Source: an uncultured Anaerolineales bacterium
GTDB lineage: Bacteria; Chloroflexota; Anaerolineae; Anaerolineales; Villigracilaceae
Assembly (NCBI GenBank): GCA_937928015.1
Contig: CALFXA010000051.1
Span: 18,375-82,374 of the forward strand
Length of the DNA: 64,000 bases
Direction of reading: 5' to 3'
Shown: positions 33,300 to 41,888 of the stretch, one piece after another
Layout: the number at the start of each line of letters is the position of its first letter
Position numbering within the stretch: position 1 is the first letter of the stretch
Notes under the pieces: model-generated
The model's database searches: none
Seen by the model: only the letters and a program-made list of their open reading frames with translations
What the model was told of the DNA's origin: nothing
Program-made: the position numbers and the translations under genes

Positions 33300-33833
33300 T
33301 CAGGATGATGTCACAGGCGTAAACGCCTCCACGATCTCATCCACGGCGCGGCGAACAGGTTCACTCAACGTCTCGCCCACCTCGTTTTGCGCAGGCTGGA
33401 TTCCCAGCACCTGCACGGTGCAGCCCAGGTCCAGTTCGACGAACTCCGCCAGGATCGAGAGCGGAAGGCTGTGACTGGACGCGCTCATGCCATCGATGGT
33501 GTTCAACTCGATCCAGCGAATCGAGCCAGGCGGCTCATCCATGTGGGCGGCGTCGAGGAAGATGACCACCTCGGGCTGGAATTTGCGCAGGGCCGCGGTG
33601 ACATTCTCGGGGGCGGGTCCGCCTTCGAGCGCGAGGAAGTGATCGGAGGTCAGTCCGCGCGCGATGATCTCACGCACGGCCACCAGCCCCGCCGAGTCAT
33701 CTCCGCGCAGATCGTTGCCCACACCCACCAGGCAGGTGCGGGGCGGAATGAAACGATTACTCTGGTTTGGCGGGCTCGGCTTTATTTCCAGAAAACTTTG
33801 CCAGGAGGGTATCGATGTCTTCGTCGCGTCCAT
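33300..33833 (-). CDS. Hydrogenase maturation protease (HycI-like)
   Basis: 177 residues if started at ATG 33833; this overlaps the upstream ferredoxin-like gene by 77 bases, and no other standard codon lies before the core TCLVGVGNDLRGDDSAGL, so the true start could be a rare codon near 33750. That core and EGGPAPENV, FLDAAHMD and SSHSLPL match the M52 endopeptidases that trim the C-terminus of [NiFe] large subunits after nickel insertion. Last gene of the hydrogenase operon. The large subunit ends in DPCFSCNDR then M, matching the Arg-Met cleavage reported for E. coli HycE. Confidence 0.88.
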   Translation of the reverse strand: MDATKTSIPSWQSFLEIKPSPPNQSNRFIPPRTCLVGVGNDLRGDDSAGLVAVREIIARGLTSDHFLALEGGPAPENVTAALRKFQPEVVIFLDAAHMDEPPGSIRWIELNTIDGMSASSHSLPLSILAEFVELDLGCTVQVLGIQPAQNEVGETLSEPVRRAVDEIVEAFTPVTSS

Positions 33834-34182
33834 ACAACACCTCAAAGGCCTCTTTGTTCAAGGCAGCCAGTTCCCAGTCCTCGTTGGACATGCCCATGCA
33901 TTTGAACTTGCAGGACTGGATACACTGGCCGCAGTAAGTGCAACGGTCCACGTGATAACGGGCTACAAACTTCTTAGCGGCACGGTCGAGAATGACGATC
34001 TCCAGCGCGTCGGAGGGGCAATCCTTGGAGCACAGGTTGCAACCCGTGCACTTGGCGGGATCGTAGAATAGCTTCCCACGGAAGCGCTCCGCCACTTCGG
34101 GCCGCTCGAACGGATACTGCTCCGTGACGGGCTTGGAGAAAAACGAGGTCAGCAGGTCTTTGAACATCGAGCCGATTTTCAT
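33757..34182 (-). CDS. Group 4 hydrogenase ferredoxin-like subunit (NuoI/MbhN-like)
   Basis: 141 residues with two [4Fe-4S] motifs: CTGCNLCSKDCP and CTYCGQCIQSCKFKC. The N-terminal MFKDLLTSFFSKPVTEQYP resembles the amphipathic start of NuoI/HycF/MbhN proteins that bind at the cytoplasmic face of the membrane arm. It would relay electrons between the outside donor and the small subunit. The C-terminal ~40 residues are charged. Spaced nine bases from the NuoH-like gene. Confidence 0.92.
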   Translation of the reverse strand: MKIGSMFKDLLTSFFSKPVTEQYPFERPEVAERFRGKLFYDPAKCTGCNLCSKDCPSDALEIVILDRAAKKFVARYHVDRCTYCGQCIQSCKFKCMGMSNEDWELAALNKEAFEVLYGRDEDIDTLLAKFSGNKAEPAKPE

Positions 34183-34191
34183 GACGGCCTC

Positions 34192-35103
34192 CTATTTCAA
34201 CACGATCAGCGCCAGGATTTGCAGGAGAGCCAGGATGGCGCCCGCGCGCCACCACATGCCCACGGTCTGGTCGATGCGCAATCGGACCAACACTGATTGC
34301 AGGAAAGCCATCACCAGCAACAGGCCGAGGGTCTTGGCGAGGAAGATCAGCGGATTGCCGAGTCCGCCCAGGTAGAAGGCCGTGACCAGGGTTACACCAA
34401 CCACCATCTCGACCGACTTGCCAATGTGGAAAAGGGCCAGGCCGCGCCCCGAATACTCGGTCAGCGCGCCCGCCACGATTTCGGTCTCCGCCTCGGGGGC
34501 ATCGAAGGGAGGCAACTCCAACTTGCCCATCAGACCGATCAGGGCGATGACAAAACCCACGGGCTGCAGGACGATCATCCAATGAGTCTCGGTGTAGGCC
34601 ACGATCTTGCTTATCTGCCAGGAGTCGGCTGCCATGGCGGGACCAAGCAGGGCCAGCAGGAAGGGCGCTTCGTAGGCGAAGAGCTGCGTGAGGGTGCGCG
34701 TCGCACCGACGATGGAGAAGCGGCTGTCGGAGTTCCAGCCCGCCAGGCCCGTACACATGGTCAACAGCGAGAGCAGGTAAAGGGTGACGATCAGGTCGCC
34801 TGGGAAGGAATGCGCGGGCTGCAGGCCGAAGATCGGCACGTACAGGGCGGCCGTCAGCGCGCCCGCCAGGGCTACGACGGGCAGGCCAAAGAACAGGGCC
34901 CGGTTGACGCCCAACGGCTGAATCTCTTCCTTGGAGATCAATTTGATCGTGTCAGCCAGCGGCTGGAACCAGCGCGGTCCGATGCGGTTCTGGAAGCGCG
35001 CCACCAGTTTGCGGTCGGCCCACTCGTACAGCATCCCGCCCAAGATCAGGCTGATGCCCGCAGGGAAGAACATGATGGAGGTAATCGCGAGGACAGTTTC
35101 CAT
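34192..35103 (-). CDS. Group 4 hydrogenase membrane subunit (NuoH/HycD/MbhM-like)
   Basis: 303 residues, about eight transmembrane helices. Conserved cytoplasmic loops are clear: RKLVARFQNRIGPRWFQPLADTIKLISKEE after helix 1 and GKLELPPFDAPEAETEIVAGALTEYSG between helices 5 and 6, which in complex I and Mbh form the contact with the catalytic arm and hold charged residues for proton coupling. It anchors the hydrogenase module in the membrane. Two bases downstream of the large-subunit gene. Confidence 0.94.
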   Translation of the reverse strand: METVLAITSIMFFPAGISLILGGMLYEWADRKLVARFQNRIGPRWFQPLADTIKLISKEEIQPLGVNRALFFGLPVVALAGALTAALYVPIFGLQPAHSFPGDLIVTLYLLSLLTMCTGLAGWNSDSRFSIVGATRTLTQLFAYEAPFLLALLGPAMAADSWQISKIVAYTETHWMIVLQPVGFVIALIGLMGKLELPPFDAPEAETEIVAGALTEYSGRGLALFHIGKSVEMVVGVTLVTAFYLGGLGNPLIFLAKTLGLLLVMAFLQSVLVRLRIDQTVGMWWRAGAILALLQILALIVLK

Positions 35104-35105
35104 GT

Positions 35106-36776
35106 TTATCGGCTCTTATATTTCTCGATTCCATACGCGCGCAACTGCGCCCAGGTCATCGTCTGACTGTCATCCTTGCGGCGGACGGTGACCATGCGGT
35201 CGTTGCACGAGAAGCACGGATCCATGCCCGCGATCATCATCGGCACGTCGGCCAGTTGATGACCGACCGCCTTATTCAGCACAGACGTCCAGTTGCACAG
35301 GCTGGGGGTGCGGATCTTGAGGCGCGTGGGACTTTCACCGCCTTCGCTCTTGATGAAATAGAAGGCCTCTCCACGCGGTGCCTCCACGCGGCTGACAGTC
35401 TCACCCGCAGGGACCTTGCGCGGGAAACGGACGGCCAACTCGCCCGCGGGCAGGTTATCCACGATGGTGCGGATGGTGAAGCACGAGACCAGCAATTCCT
35501 TCAAGCGGACCACGAACTTGGCTTCCAGGTCGCCGCGCTCGTCGGTGATCAGGCTGACGGGGTATTTGCTATAGGCGCCGTAGGGCGCATCCACGCGGAC
35601 ATCGCGTTCGAGGCCCGAGGCGCGGGCGGTCGGTCCCAAAGCGCCGTACAGGATGGCTTCGTCGCGGCTCATGGTGCCGATGCCGCGCGTGCGCTGCAGG
35701 AACATCGCGTCCGAGGTGACCACGTCGAGGTAATAGCGGATGCGTTCTTCGAGGTAATCCATCGCCTTGCGAACCGACTTGGATTGCTCCAGACCAACAT
35801 CCTGCTTCACGCCGCCCAGGATGCTGATCGAGTAATTGACGCGGTTGCCCGTCAGTTCTTCGAGCAGACTCATGACGGTCTCGCGGTCGCGCCACGAGTA
35901 CATGAACAGCGTGTCGAAGCCCGCTTCGTGCGCCGCGACTCCCAGCCACAACAAGTGACTGTGGATGCGCTCCAGCCCCGCCACCAGTTCGCGGATGGCC
36001 AGCGCGCGCATGGGCACTTCGACCTGCGCCAGTTTCTCCGCGCCCTGGGCATAGGCGCTGGTATGCGTGTGCGAGCAGATGCCGCAGATGCGTTCGAGCA
36101 GGTACAGGTTCTGAATCCAGTTGCGCTGCTCGGTGGCCTTTTCGATTCCGCGATGGACGTAACCCAGGCGCATGCGCGCACCTGTGATGATCTCACCGTC
36201 CACGGCAAACTCGAAGTGACCAGGCTCCTTGAGGGCGGGATGCTGCGGGCCAATCGGGACGATGAACTTGTTTCCCATCCGTCCCTGATCGGGAACCTTG
36301 GGGATATCCCGCTCGACAGGCGCGGCGTCTTCGATCTTGAAATCCCTGCGATTGGGAAAGACACCTTCGGGCCAGTCATCGGGCAGGAAGAGATGGGTCG
36401 GGTCGGGGGTGCCGACCACGATCACACCGAGCATCTCGCTCAACTCGCGCTCGTAAAACGAGGCCACAGGGACCTGATCAGCCACAGAGTCGATCTCGGG
36501 CTGACCCTCGCGCGGCAGACGCACGCGCAGGGACGTCACCGCCGCGGCATCGCAGAAGTGATAGAGCGCTTCGAGTTGACCCGCATCAGGCCCGAGGTCC
36601 ATGCCCGTGATGGCGGAGAGGTATCCCCAGTTCGCGGACTTCATGGCGGCGGTGGCCTTGGTCAGGTCCGCGGCGTCGATGACGACATCCACACGATTGG
36701 CTTCGGGGGTGAGGGTCTCCTTGGCAAAAGGCGCCAAAATCTCCTTGGCGCGTTGGAGGCGTGCTTCGGTGTTCAT
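35106..36776 (-). CDS. Group 4 [NiFe] hydrogenase large subunit, NuoC-NuoD fusion (HycE-like)
   Basis: 556 residues from ATG 36776. Residues ~1-160 are the NuoC (30-kDa) domain with ASFYERELSEMLGV and FPNRRDFKI. Residues ~175-556 are the NuoD-like catalytic domain. Unlike complex I, both Ni-binding pairs are present: C231/C234 in ERICGICSHTH and C521/C524 in DPCFSCNDR. The protein should therefore carry a NiFe(CN)2CO site and catalyse H2 production or uptake. A C-terminal extension begins MVTV after Arg527 and would be removed by the operon's protease. The fusion is like E. coli HycE. ATGA overlap with the small-subunit gene. Confidence 0.95.
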   Translation of the reverse strand: MNTEARLQRAKEILAPFAKETLTPEANRVDVVIDAADLTKATAAMKSANWGYLSAITGMDLGPDAGQLEALYHFCDAAAVTSLRVRLPREGQPEIDSVADQVPVASFYERELSEMLGVIVVGTPDPTHLFLPDDWPEGVFPNRRDFKIEDAAPVERDIPKVPDQGRMGNKFIVPIGPQHPALKEPGHFEFAVDGEIITGARMRLGYVHRGIEKATEQRNWIQNLYLLERICGICSHTHTSAYAQGAEKLAQVEVPMRALAIRELVAGLERIHSHLLWLGVAAHEAGFDTLFMYSWRDRETVMSLLEELTGNRVNYSISILGGVKQDVGLEQSKSVRKAMDYLEERIRYYLDVVTSDAMFLQRTRGIGTMSRDEAILYGALGPTARASGLERDVRVDAPYGAYSKYPVSLITDERGDLEAKFVVRLKELLVSCFTIRTIVDNLPAGELAVRFPRKVPAGETVSRVEAPRGEAFYFIKSEGGESPTRLKIRTPSLCNWTSVLNKAVGHQLADVPMMIAGMDPCFSCNDRMVTVRRKDDSQTMTWAQLRAYGIEKYKSR

Positions 36777-37273
36777 GCTTGCTCTCCCAGTTGGGGTTTG
36801 ATCGGTTCGGGGCGGGTGCCGTTCTTGAGATGAGTCAACAGTTTGACGACGCCGTCGATGATGGCTTCGGGGCGCGGCGGACAGCCAGGGATGTAGGCGT
36901 CCACGGGCAGGACTTCGTCGATGTGGCCGACGATGTTGTAGCAGCCCGCGAAGGTGCCGCCCGAGATGCCGCATGAGCCGACGGCCACTACGAACTTGGG
37001 CTCGGGCATCTGCTCGTAGATGCGCAGCAGGCGACTGCGCGCCTGACGCGTGACGGGTCCCGTACAGATGAGCACGTCCGCGTGGCGAGGACTGCCCTTA
37101 AGCTTGATGCCGAAGCGCTCGATGTCGTAATACGGCGTGAGCGTAGCCAGGATCTCGATGTCGCAGCCGTTACAGGAACCGCTGTTGAAGTGGATGATCC
37201 ACGGCGAGTTGACCCGCGCCCAGGTGGTGATACCCGACACGACTTTGTTGATCAGGTTTGGAGTTGCGATCAT
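36773..37273 (-). CDS. Group 4 [NiFe] hydrogenase small subunit (NuoB/MbhJ-like)
   Basis: 166 residues. Ligands of the proximal [4Fe-4S] cluster are visible: SGSCNGCDIE (two Cys), VGSCGISGG and IPGCPPRPE. The SGSCNGCDIE form and short length fit Ech/Mbh/Hyc-type small subunits, not the longer small subunits of uptake hydrogenases. It passes electrons between the NiFe site of the large subunit and the ferredoxin-like subunit. ATG 37273 with the stop overlapping the large-subunit start. Confidence 0.94.
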   Translation of the reverse strand: MIATPNLINKVVSGITTWARVNSPWIIHFNSGSCNGCDIEILATLTPYYDIERFGIKLKGSPRHADVLICTGPVTRQARSRLLRIYEQMPEPKFVVAVGSCGISGGTFAGCYNIVGHIDEVLPVDAYIPGCPPRPEAIIDGVVKLLTHLKNGTRPEPIKPQLGEQA

Positions 37274-37296
37274 GATTACATCTCATTTCTGGTGGT

Positions 37297-37330
37297 TTCG
37301 ATACGCCCTTCGCTCCGCTCAGGGCTACTC
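37297..37330. repeat. Dispersed CG-rich repeat inside the hydrogenase operon
   Basis: GGTTTCGATACGCCC, then TTCGCTCCGCTCAGGGC and TACTCAACC. It is of the same type as the TTCGACTGCGCTCAGG elements at 45795, 45905 and 55853. It occupies the 73-base gap before the small-subunit gene, the widest in the operon. Confidence 0.55.
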
Positions 37331-37346
37331 AACCAACCATTCAACC

Positions 37347-37661
37347 TTATCCAAGGATCAAGGCGATCAGCGCCAGGATCAACCCGCCGATATACACACC
37401 TGTAAACGGCGAGAAACCACTGGTACCAATCATCAGCACGCCCAGGTGCAGCACGGCAAAGAACAGGGCCACCTTGAAAAACGGACGGTAGCCAGGCGCG
37501 GCGGGCTGGGCGTCATGTTCCTCGCCGCCCGCGTAGCGCTCGCGTTTGCCTGCGGCCGCCTTGCCGCGTACCGCCACCGCGCGCCCGACCAGCGAAAGGA
37601 TCGCGACCAGCGCCATATAAAAGGTGAAGGCGATGACAGGAGAGAGAATTAAATCAGACAT
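37347..37661 (-). CDS. Small membrane subunit of the hydrogenase complex (MbhI position)
   Basis: 104 residues, three transmembrane helices (about 5-28, 60-82 and 84-103). A basic cytoplasmic loop KRERYAGGEEHD resembles the RYACGE-like loop of NuoA-type and small Mbh-type subunits. It lies between the NuoN-like and small-subunit genes, exactly where MbhI sits in archaeal mbh operons, but sequence similarity to MbhI or NuoA is only suggestive. Part of the membrane arm. Confidence 0.7.
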   Translation of the reverse strand: MSDLILSPVIAFTFYMALVAILSLVGRAVAVRGKAAAGKRERYAGGEEHDAQPAAPGYRPFFKVALFFAVLHLGVLMIGTSGFSPFTGVYIGGLILALIALILG

Positions 37662-37673
37662 GTCTTCACCATC

Positions 37674-39197
37674 CTATTGGAAGATACTCATCAGCGCGGC
37701 GCCCGCAGGCTCGGTCAGCCAGTTCATCAGCGACGGGAACAGGCCGATTACCACCACGGCCAGCGCCATCAGCAACAACGGCAACTGCATGGTCCAATGG
37801 ATGGTATCCGAGCCTTTCTTCACCGAAGTGGCGGTCACACGTCGATACATGCGGTTGACCAGCGGCGCATAGTAGGCCAGCGAGATTACGCTGTTCACGG
37901 CCGCAAAGATCACAAAGCCCATCAACCAGCCGTTTCCGCTCTGGAAGCCTGCCACGAAGATCTGCCACTTGGACATGAAGCCCGCCAGCGGAGGAAGTCC
38001 ACCGAGGGCCAACAGTGCGATGCTCAACGAAAGCGCCACCCACGGATAACGGGTGGAGATGCCGTTCAGGTCATGCGCCACCAGCGGACGGTGGATGCCC
38101 TGCTCGTGGAACAGCGCGTACATCACCGCGCCCACCGCAAGGAAGGCCAGTCCCTTCATCAGCATGTGCGTGAAGAGATGGAAGGCCGCGCCCTGCGCGC
38201 CAGCAGGTTGTCCGCTGACCAGGGCAATGCCCAGGCCCATCAGGATGTAACCGATGTGGCTCAGGCTGGAGAAGGCCAGCATGCGCTTGACCTGCGACTG
38301 TTGCAGCGCCAGCAGGTTGCCGTACAACATGTTCAAGGCGCCGAAGGCCAGCAGCAGCCAGCCCCAGGAAAGCGCGAAACCCGTCAGCGTGGAGAGGGCG
38401 CGCAGCATGGCTACCAGGCCCGCTTCGATGACCACGCCCGAGAGCATGGCGCTGATTCCGCTCGGGGCCTGCGAATGGGCGTCGGGCAGCCAGGTGTGCA
38501 GCGGTACCATCGCCACCTTCACACCGAAGCCGATGAAGAACAGCGCGCCCGCGGCCAGCAATCCCAGCTTGTTGAGTTCCATCGTGCCGACCATCAAGCG
38601 GATCTGGTCCATGTCGAGGGTGCCTGTCTGCGCCAGCACCAGCGCGATGCCCAGCAAAGCCAGCGCGGATCCGACCGCGCTCTGCACCACGTACTTCATG
38701 CCCGCTTCGAGCGAACCAGGCTGTTCGCGATAGAAGGCCACCAACAGGTACGACGAAACCGCCATCGCTTCGAACCAGACCCACAGGTTGAACAGGTCGT
38801 TGGCGCAGCCCAGGCCGATCATCAGGCCGATCATGGCCAGCAGCATGGCGTAATATTTTTCTTCGCCGAAATCGCCCGCCATATAGCGACCTGAGAACAG
38901 GATCGCCAGCGTGCCAAGCGTCAGCACCATCGCGGCCAGCAGGAAGCTGATACCATCCAGTTGCAGCCAGATGCTCTCGATATTGAAGAACATGCGGTTG
39001 CCACGCGCCTGGAATTCCAGCCACAAATTGATGAACGGGAACCAGGTCGCCGCCACGGCCAGCAGAGCCAGCAGGCGCACGATCCAACCCTGACGGGTCA
39101 ACACCTGGGCGCGCGTGGTCAGTCGCCCAAAGAGATACACCACAGGCGACGACACCAGCGGGATCCCGACCAACAAAGTAAACATGGGAACGTTCAT
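37674..39197 (-). CDS. Antiporter-like membrane subunit (NuoN/NuoM/MbhH-like)
   Basis: 507 residues from ATG 39197 (overlaps the NuoL-like stop by four bases). About 14 transmembrane helices; the Proton_antipo_M core is visible with LFNLWVWFEAMAVSSYLLVAF, then GVKVAMVPLHTWLPDAHSQAPSGISAMLSG and QSQVKRMLAFSSLSHIGYILMG, including the TM5 Glu and TM7/8 Lys residues used for ion translocation. It should move H+ or Na+ across the membrane in step with hydrogen turnover. Confidence 0.93.
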   Translation of the reverse strand: MNVPMFTLLVGIPLVSSPVVYLFGRLTTRAQVLTRQGWIVRLLALLAVAATWFPFINLWLEFQARGNRMFFNIESIWLQLDGISFLLAAMVLTLGTLAILFSGRYMAGDFGEEKYYAMLLAMIGLMIGLGCANDLFNLWVWFEAMAVSSYLLVAFYREQPGSLEAGMKYVVQSAVGSALALLGIALVLAQTGTLDMDQIRLMVGTMELNKLGLLAAGALFFIGFGVKVAMVPLHTWLPDAHSQAPSGISAMLSGVVIEAGLVAMLRALSTLTGFALSWGWLLLAFGALNMLYGNLLALQQSQVKRMLAFSSLSHIGYILMGLGIALVSGQPAGAQGAAFHLFTHMLMKGLAFLAVGAVMYALFHEQGIHRPLVAHDLNGISTRYPWVALSLSIALLALGGLPPLAGFMSKWQIFVAGFQSGNGWLMGFVIFAAVNSVISLAYYAPLVNRMYRRVTATSVKKGSDTIHWTMQLPLLLMALAVVVIGLFPSLMNWLTEPAGAALMSIFQ

Positions 39198-40942
39198 GAC
39201 GCACTCCACAATAAAATTCCCAGCACCACCACCAAAGCGCCGATGATGCCGACCACGTTCCAGTTCATCTCGCCCGTCTGGGTCTTCTGCATCGCCGAGG
39301 CGGATTGGGACATGAGTTTGACGACCTGCTGATTCAACCAATCCAGGCCAAAGCTCTCGCGGCTGAGTGCTTCCAGCGCCGCGGGTACGGGACCCGTCGC
39401 CTGCTTCCTGACCATCCAACTGATCGCCAGCCCCAGCGCCACTACGCCCAACGCGATGTAGGTGGCGGGCGCAAGGAAGATTTCCTCGGCCAGCGTGTCC
39501 AGTGTCAACACGTGGAATTCATGGAACGGCAGGGTCCGTTCGAGCAGCGAGGAGAAAGGACCCGCCAGCAGCCAGGTGGTCAGCGAACCAACCGCCAGAA
39601 TGCCGAGTGAGACCTTCATGGCCGTGCCCGCGTCATGCGCGTGCAGGGCCTCGCGCGGCTCGCCGAAGAAGACCATCCAGGTCATGCGCAGGGTGTAGAA
39701 AGCCGTCAGGCCCGCGCCGATCAACATGCCGATGTGGGCCCACAGCGGCGTGTGCAGCAAACCCTCTTCGAGGATAAGTTCCTTGCTCCAGAAGCCGTTC
39801 ATGATGGGCAGGCCCGCCAGCGCCAGCGCGCCGAGAATGAAGACATTGCGCACGAAGGGCATCTGCTTGCCGAGGCCGCCCATGCGGCGCATGTCACGCG
39901 TGCCCGCGCTGTGGATGACCGAGCCCGCCGCCAGGAACAGCAAGGCCTTGAAGACCGCGTGGCTCAGGAGATGGAACTGGCTGGCGAAGATTCCGCCCGC
40001 GCCGATGGCGTAGACCATGTAGCCCAACTGGCTGACGGTCGAGTAGGCCAGCGCACGCTTGAGGTCCATGGCAGTCAGCGCCATAACGGCTGTAATAAGC
40101 GCCGAGATCATGCCCACCAGCATCACCGCGAAGGTCCAGCCAGGGACGTGTTCGAAGACAGGGTAAAAACGAGCGAGAAGATACACGCCCGCGTTGACCA
40201 TCGTGGCCGCGTGGATCAGGGCGCTGATGGGCGTCGGCGCTTCCATCGCGTCGGGCAGCCAGGTGTGGAACGGGAACTGCGCCGACTTAGCCGCCGCCGC
40301 CAGCAGGAAACCAAAACCCATCACGGCCAGCAGGTTCGGGGTCAGCTCGGAGAAGCGGGCCAACAGGTCGGGGATCTGATAGGTGCCCAAAGTCCCAAAC
40401 ACGGTCAGGGCACCCGCCAGGAGTCCCACGCCGCCAAACTGGGTGATGATGAGCGCCTTCATGCCGCCCGCCACCGCCTTGGGGTCGTCGTTGTAGAACG
40501 AGATCAGCGCGTACGAGCACAGCGCCGTAATTTCCCAGAAGAAGAACAGGAAGAGCAAATTGCTGGTCAACACCAGGCCCGTCATCGCGCCGATGAAGAG
40601 CAGCACAAAAGTGTAGAAGCGGCCCAGTTGATGCTCGCCGTGCATGTAATCGACGGCGAAGAGCACAGCCAGCGAACCGACCACACAGGCGATGGCCGCC
40701 AGCGCCACGGACAGGCCGTCGGCAATGAAAGTCAGCTCGCCGAAGAGCTTGCCCATCGGCAGGGAAAACGCCACGTCGCTGGAGGCCTGCGGGATGAGGA
40801 TCAGCGAAACGATGCCAGCCAGCACAGAAAAAGAGACAGCCAGCCCGTGTTGCCATTTCGGACGGCTGTCCCCGACGCGCCAGACTACGAGCGCGCCCAA
40901 CCAGGGGACGAGGATCAAAGAAGGAACAAGAAGGCCAGTCAT
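39194..40942 (-). CDS. Antiporter-like membrane subunit (NuoL/HyfB-like)
   Basis: 582 residues from ATG 40942 (the longer frame back to 41098 runs over the NuoK-like gene). Around 15-16 transmembrane helices. Proton_antipo_N (FIADGLSVALAAIACVVGSLAVLFA) and the M core (FFFWEITALCSYALISFY, FHTWLPDAMEAPTPISALIHAATMVNAG, DLKRALAYSTVSQLGYM) are intact. The C-terminal region ends in FGLDWLNQQVV and an extra helix, as in NuoL. Second antiporter-like subunit of the complex, giving it more pumping modules than a minimal Ech-type enzyme. Confidence 0.94.
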   Translation of the reverse strand: MTGLLVPSLILVPWLGALVVWRVGDSRPKWQHGLAVSFSVLAGIVSLILIPQASSDVAFSLPMGKLFGELTFIADGLSVALAAIACVVGSLAVLFAVDYMHGEHQLGRFYTFVLLFIGAMTGLVLTSNLLFLFFFWEITALCSYALISFYNDDPKAVAGGMKALIITQFGGVGLLAGALTVFGTLGTYQIPDLLARFSELTPNLLAVMGFGFLLAAAAKSAQFPFHTWLPDAMEAPTPISALIHAATMVNAGVYLLARFYPVFEHVPGWTFAVMLVGMISALITAVMALTAMDLKRALAYSTVSQLGYMVYAIGAGGIFASQFHLLSHAVFKALLFLAAGSVIHSAGTRDMRRMGGLGKQMPFVRNVFILGALALAGLPIMNGFWSKELILEEGLLHTPLWAHIGMLIGAGLTAFYTLRMTWMVFFGEPREALHAHDAGTAMKVSLGILAVGSLTTWLLAGPFSSLLERTLPFHEFHVLTLDTLAEEIFLAPATYIALGVVALGLAISWMVRKQATGPVPAALEALSRESFGLDWLNQQVVKLMSQSASAMQKTQTGEMNWNVVGIIGALVVVLGILLWSAS

Positions 40943-40943
40943 C

Positions 40944-41249
40944 CTAACCTCGCAGGGAAGAGATCTTCGGGATGTCGAGCGTACCGAAGCGGATGCGTAC
41001 CTGCACTGCCAGCGCCAGCGCCACCACGGCCACGATTGTGTCGGCCACGATAATCGTCGCCGCCACGCTCTCGCCGATGCCAGGATGTCCGCTGACATTA
41101 CCCGCCACCACGAAGGCCAGCACCACCGATTTGACCAGCAGTTGCAGCACCACCACGATCTTGATCAGGTTGCGGGTGATGAGCAGACCGTACAGCCCAA
41201 CACCGAGCAGGCAGGCCACAGTGACAATCAACACATTGAACAAAGTCAT
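40944..41249 (-). CDS. NuoK/MrpC/MbhG-like membrane subunit
   Basis: 101 residues from ATG 41249. Three transmembrane helices with the family pattern GVGLYGLLITRNLIKIVVVLQLLVKSVVLAFV and VADTIVAVVALALAVQVRIRFGT. NuoK/MrpC proteins carry helix glutamates in complex I; the form here resembles the MrpC/MbhG side of the family. Separated from the DUF4040 gene by two bases. Confidence 0.85.
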   Translation of the reverse strand: MTLFNVLIVTVACLLGVGLYGLLITRNLIKIVVVLQLLVKSVVLAFVVAGNVSGHPGIGESVAATIIVADTIVAVVALALAVQVRIRFGTLDIPKISSLRG

Positions 41250-41251
41250 GA

Positions 41252-41830
41252 TTAGACCTCCGACTTGGGGGCCAGTTCGGGCTTGTGCAGACCCGCTTCC
41301 TGGTGAGCGATCACCGCGCTGACAGATTCCAGCACCTCGGGTTCGATCTCGTCCTCGGTGACGGTCTGGCTCTCGGTCAACAGACCGAGGATGCCCAGCA
41401 CGCCCGAGAAGATCAACACGATCTGAATCCACACGTCGAGGGCGCGCTGTTTCCAGAGCACGTCCACCAGCAACAGGTCACGCGTGGCCTGCGGGAGCGG
41501 CAGCATCGGCAGCGTCATCCAGCCGACCAGCCCCGCCGCCGCAACCACCAGCACGAAGGCCAACGGCTTGGGAATGTACGAGGGCGGGTCCTGCGTGTCC
41601 TCGCCCACCATGCTCAGGGCGTAGACCAGCAGCACGGTCACCAAGCCCGCGCCCACGCTCAACTCGATCACGGCCACTTCGGTCGCGCCGAGCAGGAACA
41701 ACATCACCGAGACCAGCGCGCTGACCACGGCCAGGTACAGCGCGGAAGCCAGCAAACGCGGCGACCGCACTGCCTTGTATGCGCAAAATACCGCGCCCAA
41801 ACTTAGAAGTACGTACGGGACGATTTCCAT
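41252..41830 (-). CDS. DUF4040/MbhD-like membrane subunit, first gene of the hydrogenase operon
   Basis: 192 residues. The N-terminal ~70 residues match the MbhD/DUF4040 pattern (ALYLAVVSALVSVMLFLLGATEVAVIELSVGAGLVTVLLVYAL). Two further helices (~90-107, 130-150) may equal the MbhE part. The C-terminal ~40 residues are acidic and cytoplasmic. Present in Mrp antiporters and Mbh hydrogenases, not in complex I, so it supports an Mbh-type assignment. GGAGAG lies 9 bases ahead of the ATG. A CRP/FNR-type palindrome lies 59-74 bases upstream. Confidence 0.85.
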   Translation of the reverse strand: MEIVPYVLLSLGAVFCAYKAVRSPRLLASALYLAVVSALVSVMLFLLGATEVAVIELSVGAGLVTVLLVYALSMVGEDTQDPPSYIPKPLAFVLVVAAAGLVGWMTLPMLPLPQATRDLLLVDVLWKQRALDVWIQIVLIFSGVLGILGLLTESQTVTEDEIEPEVLESVSAVIAHQEAGLHKPELAPKSEV

Positions 41831-41888
41831 TTGTATAGACTCTCCATCATTCCACTGATAAGTCTAGTCGTGTTATTCCCCCTTGTTA

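Noticed and set aside
34297-41053. Long plus-strand frames (up to 525 residues) opposite the hydrogenase operon
   Set aside because: Products are rich in Q, R, H, G with no family motifs; they are shadows of codon bias in the minus-strand subunits.
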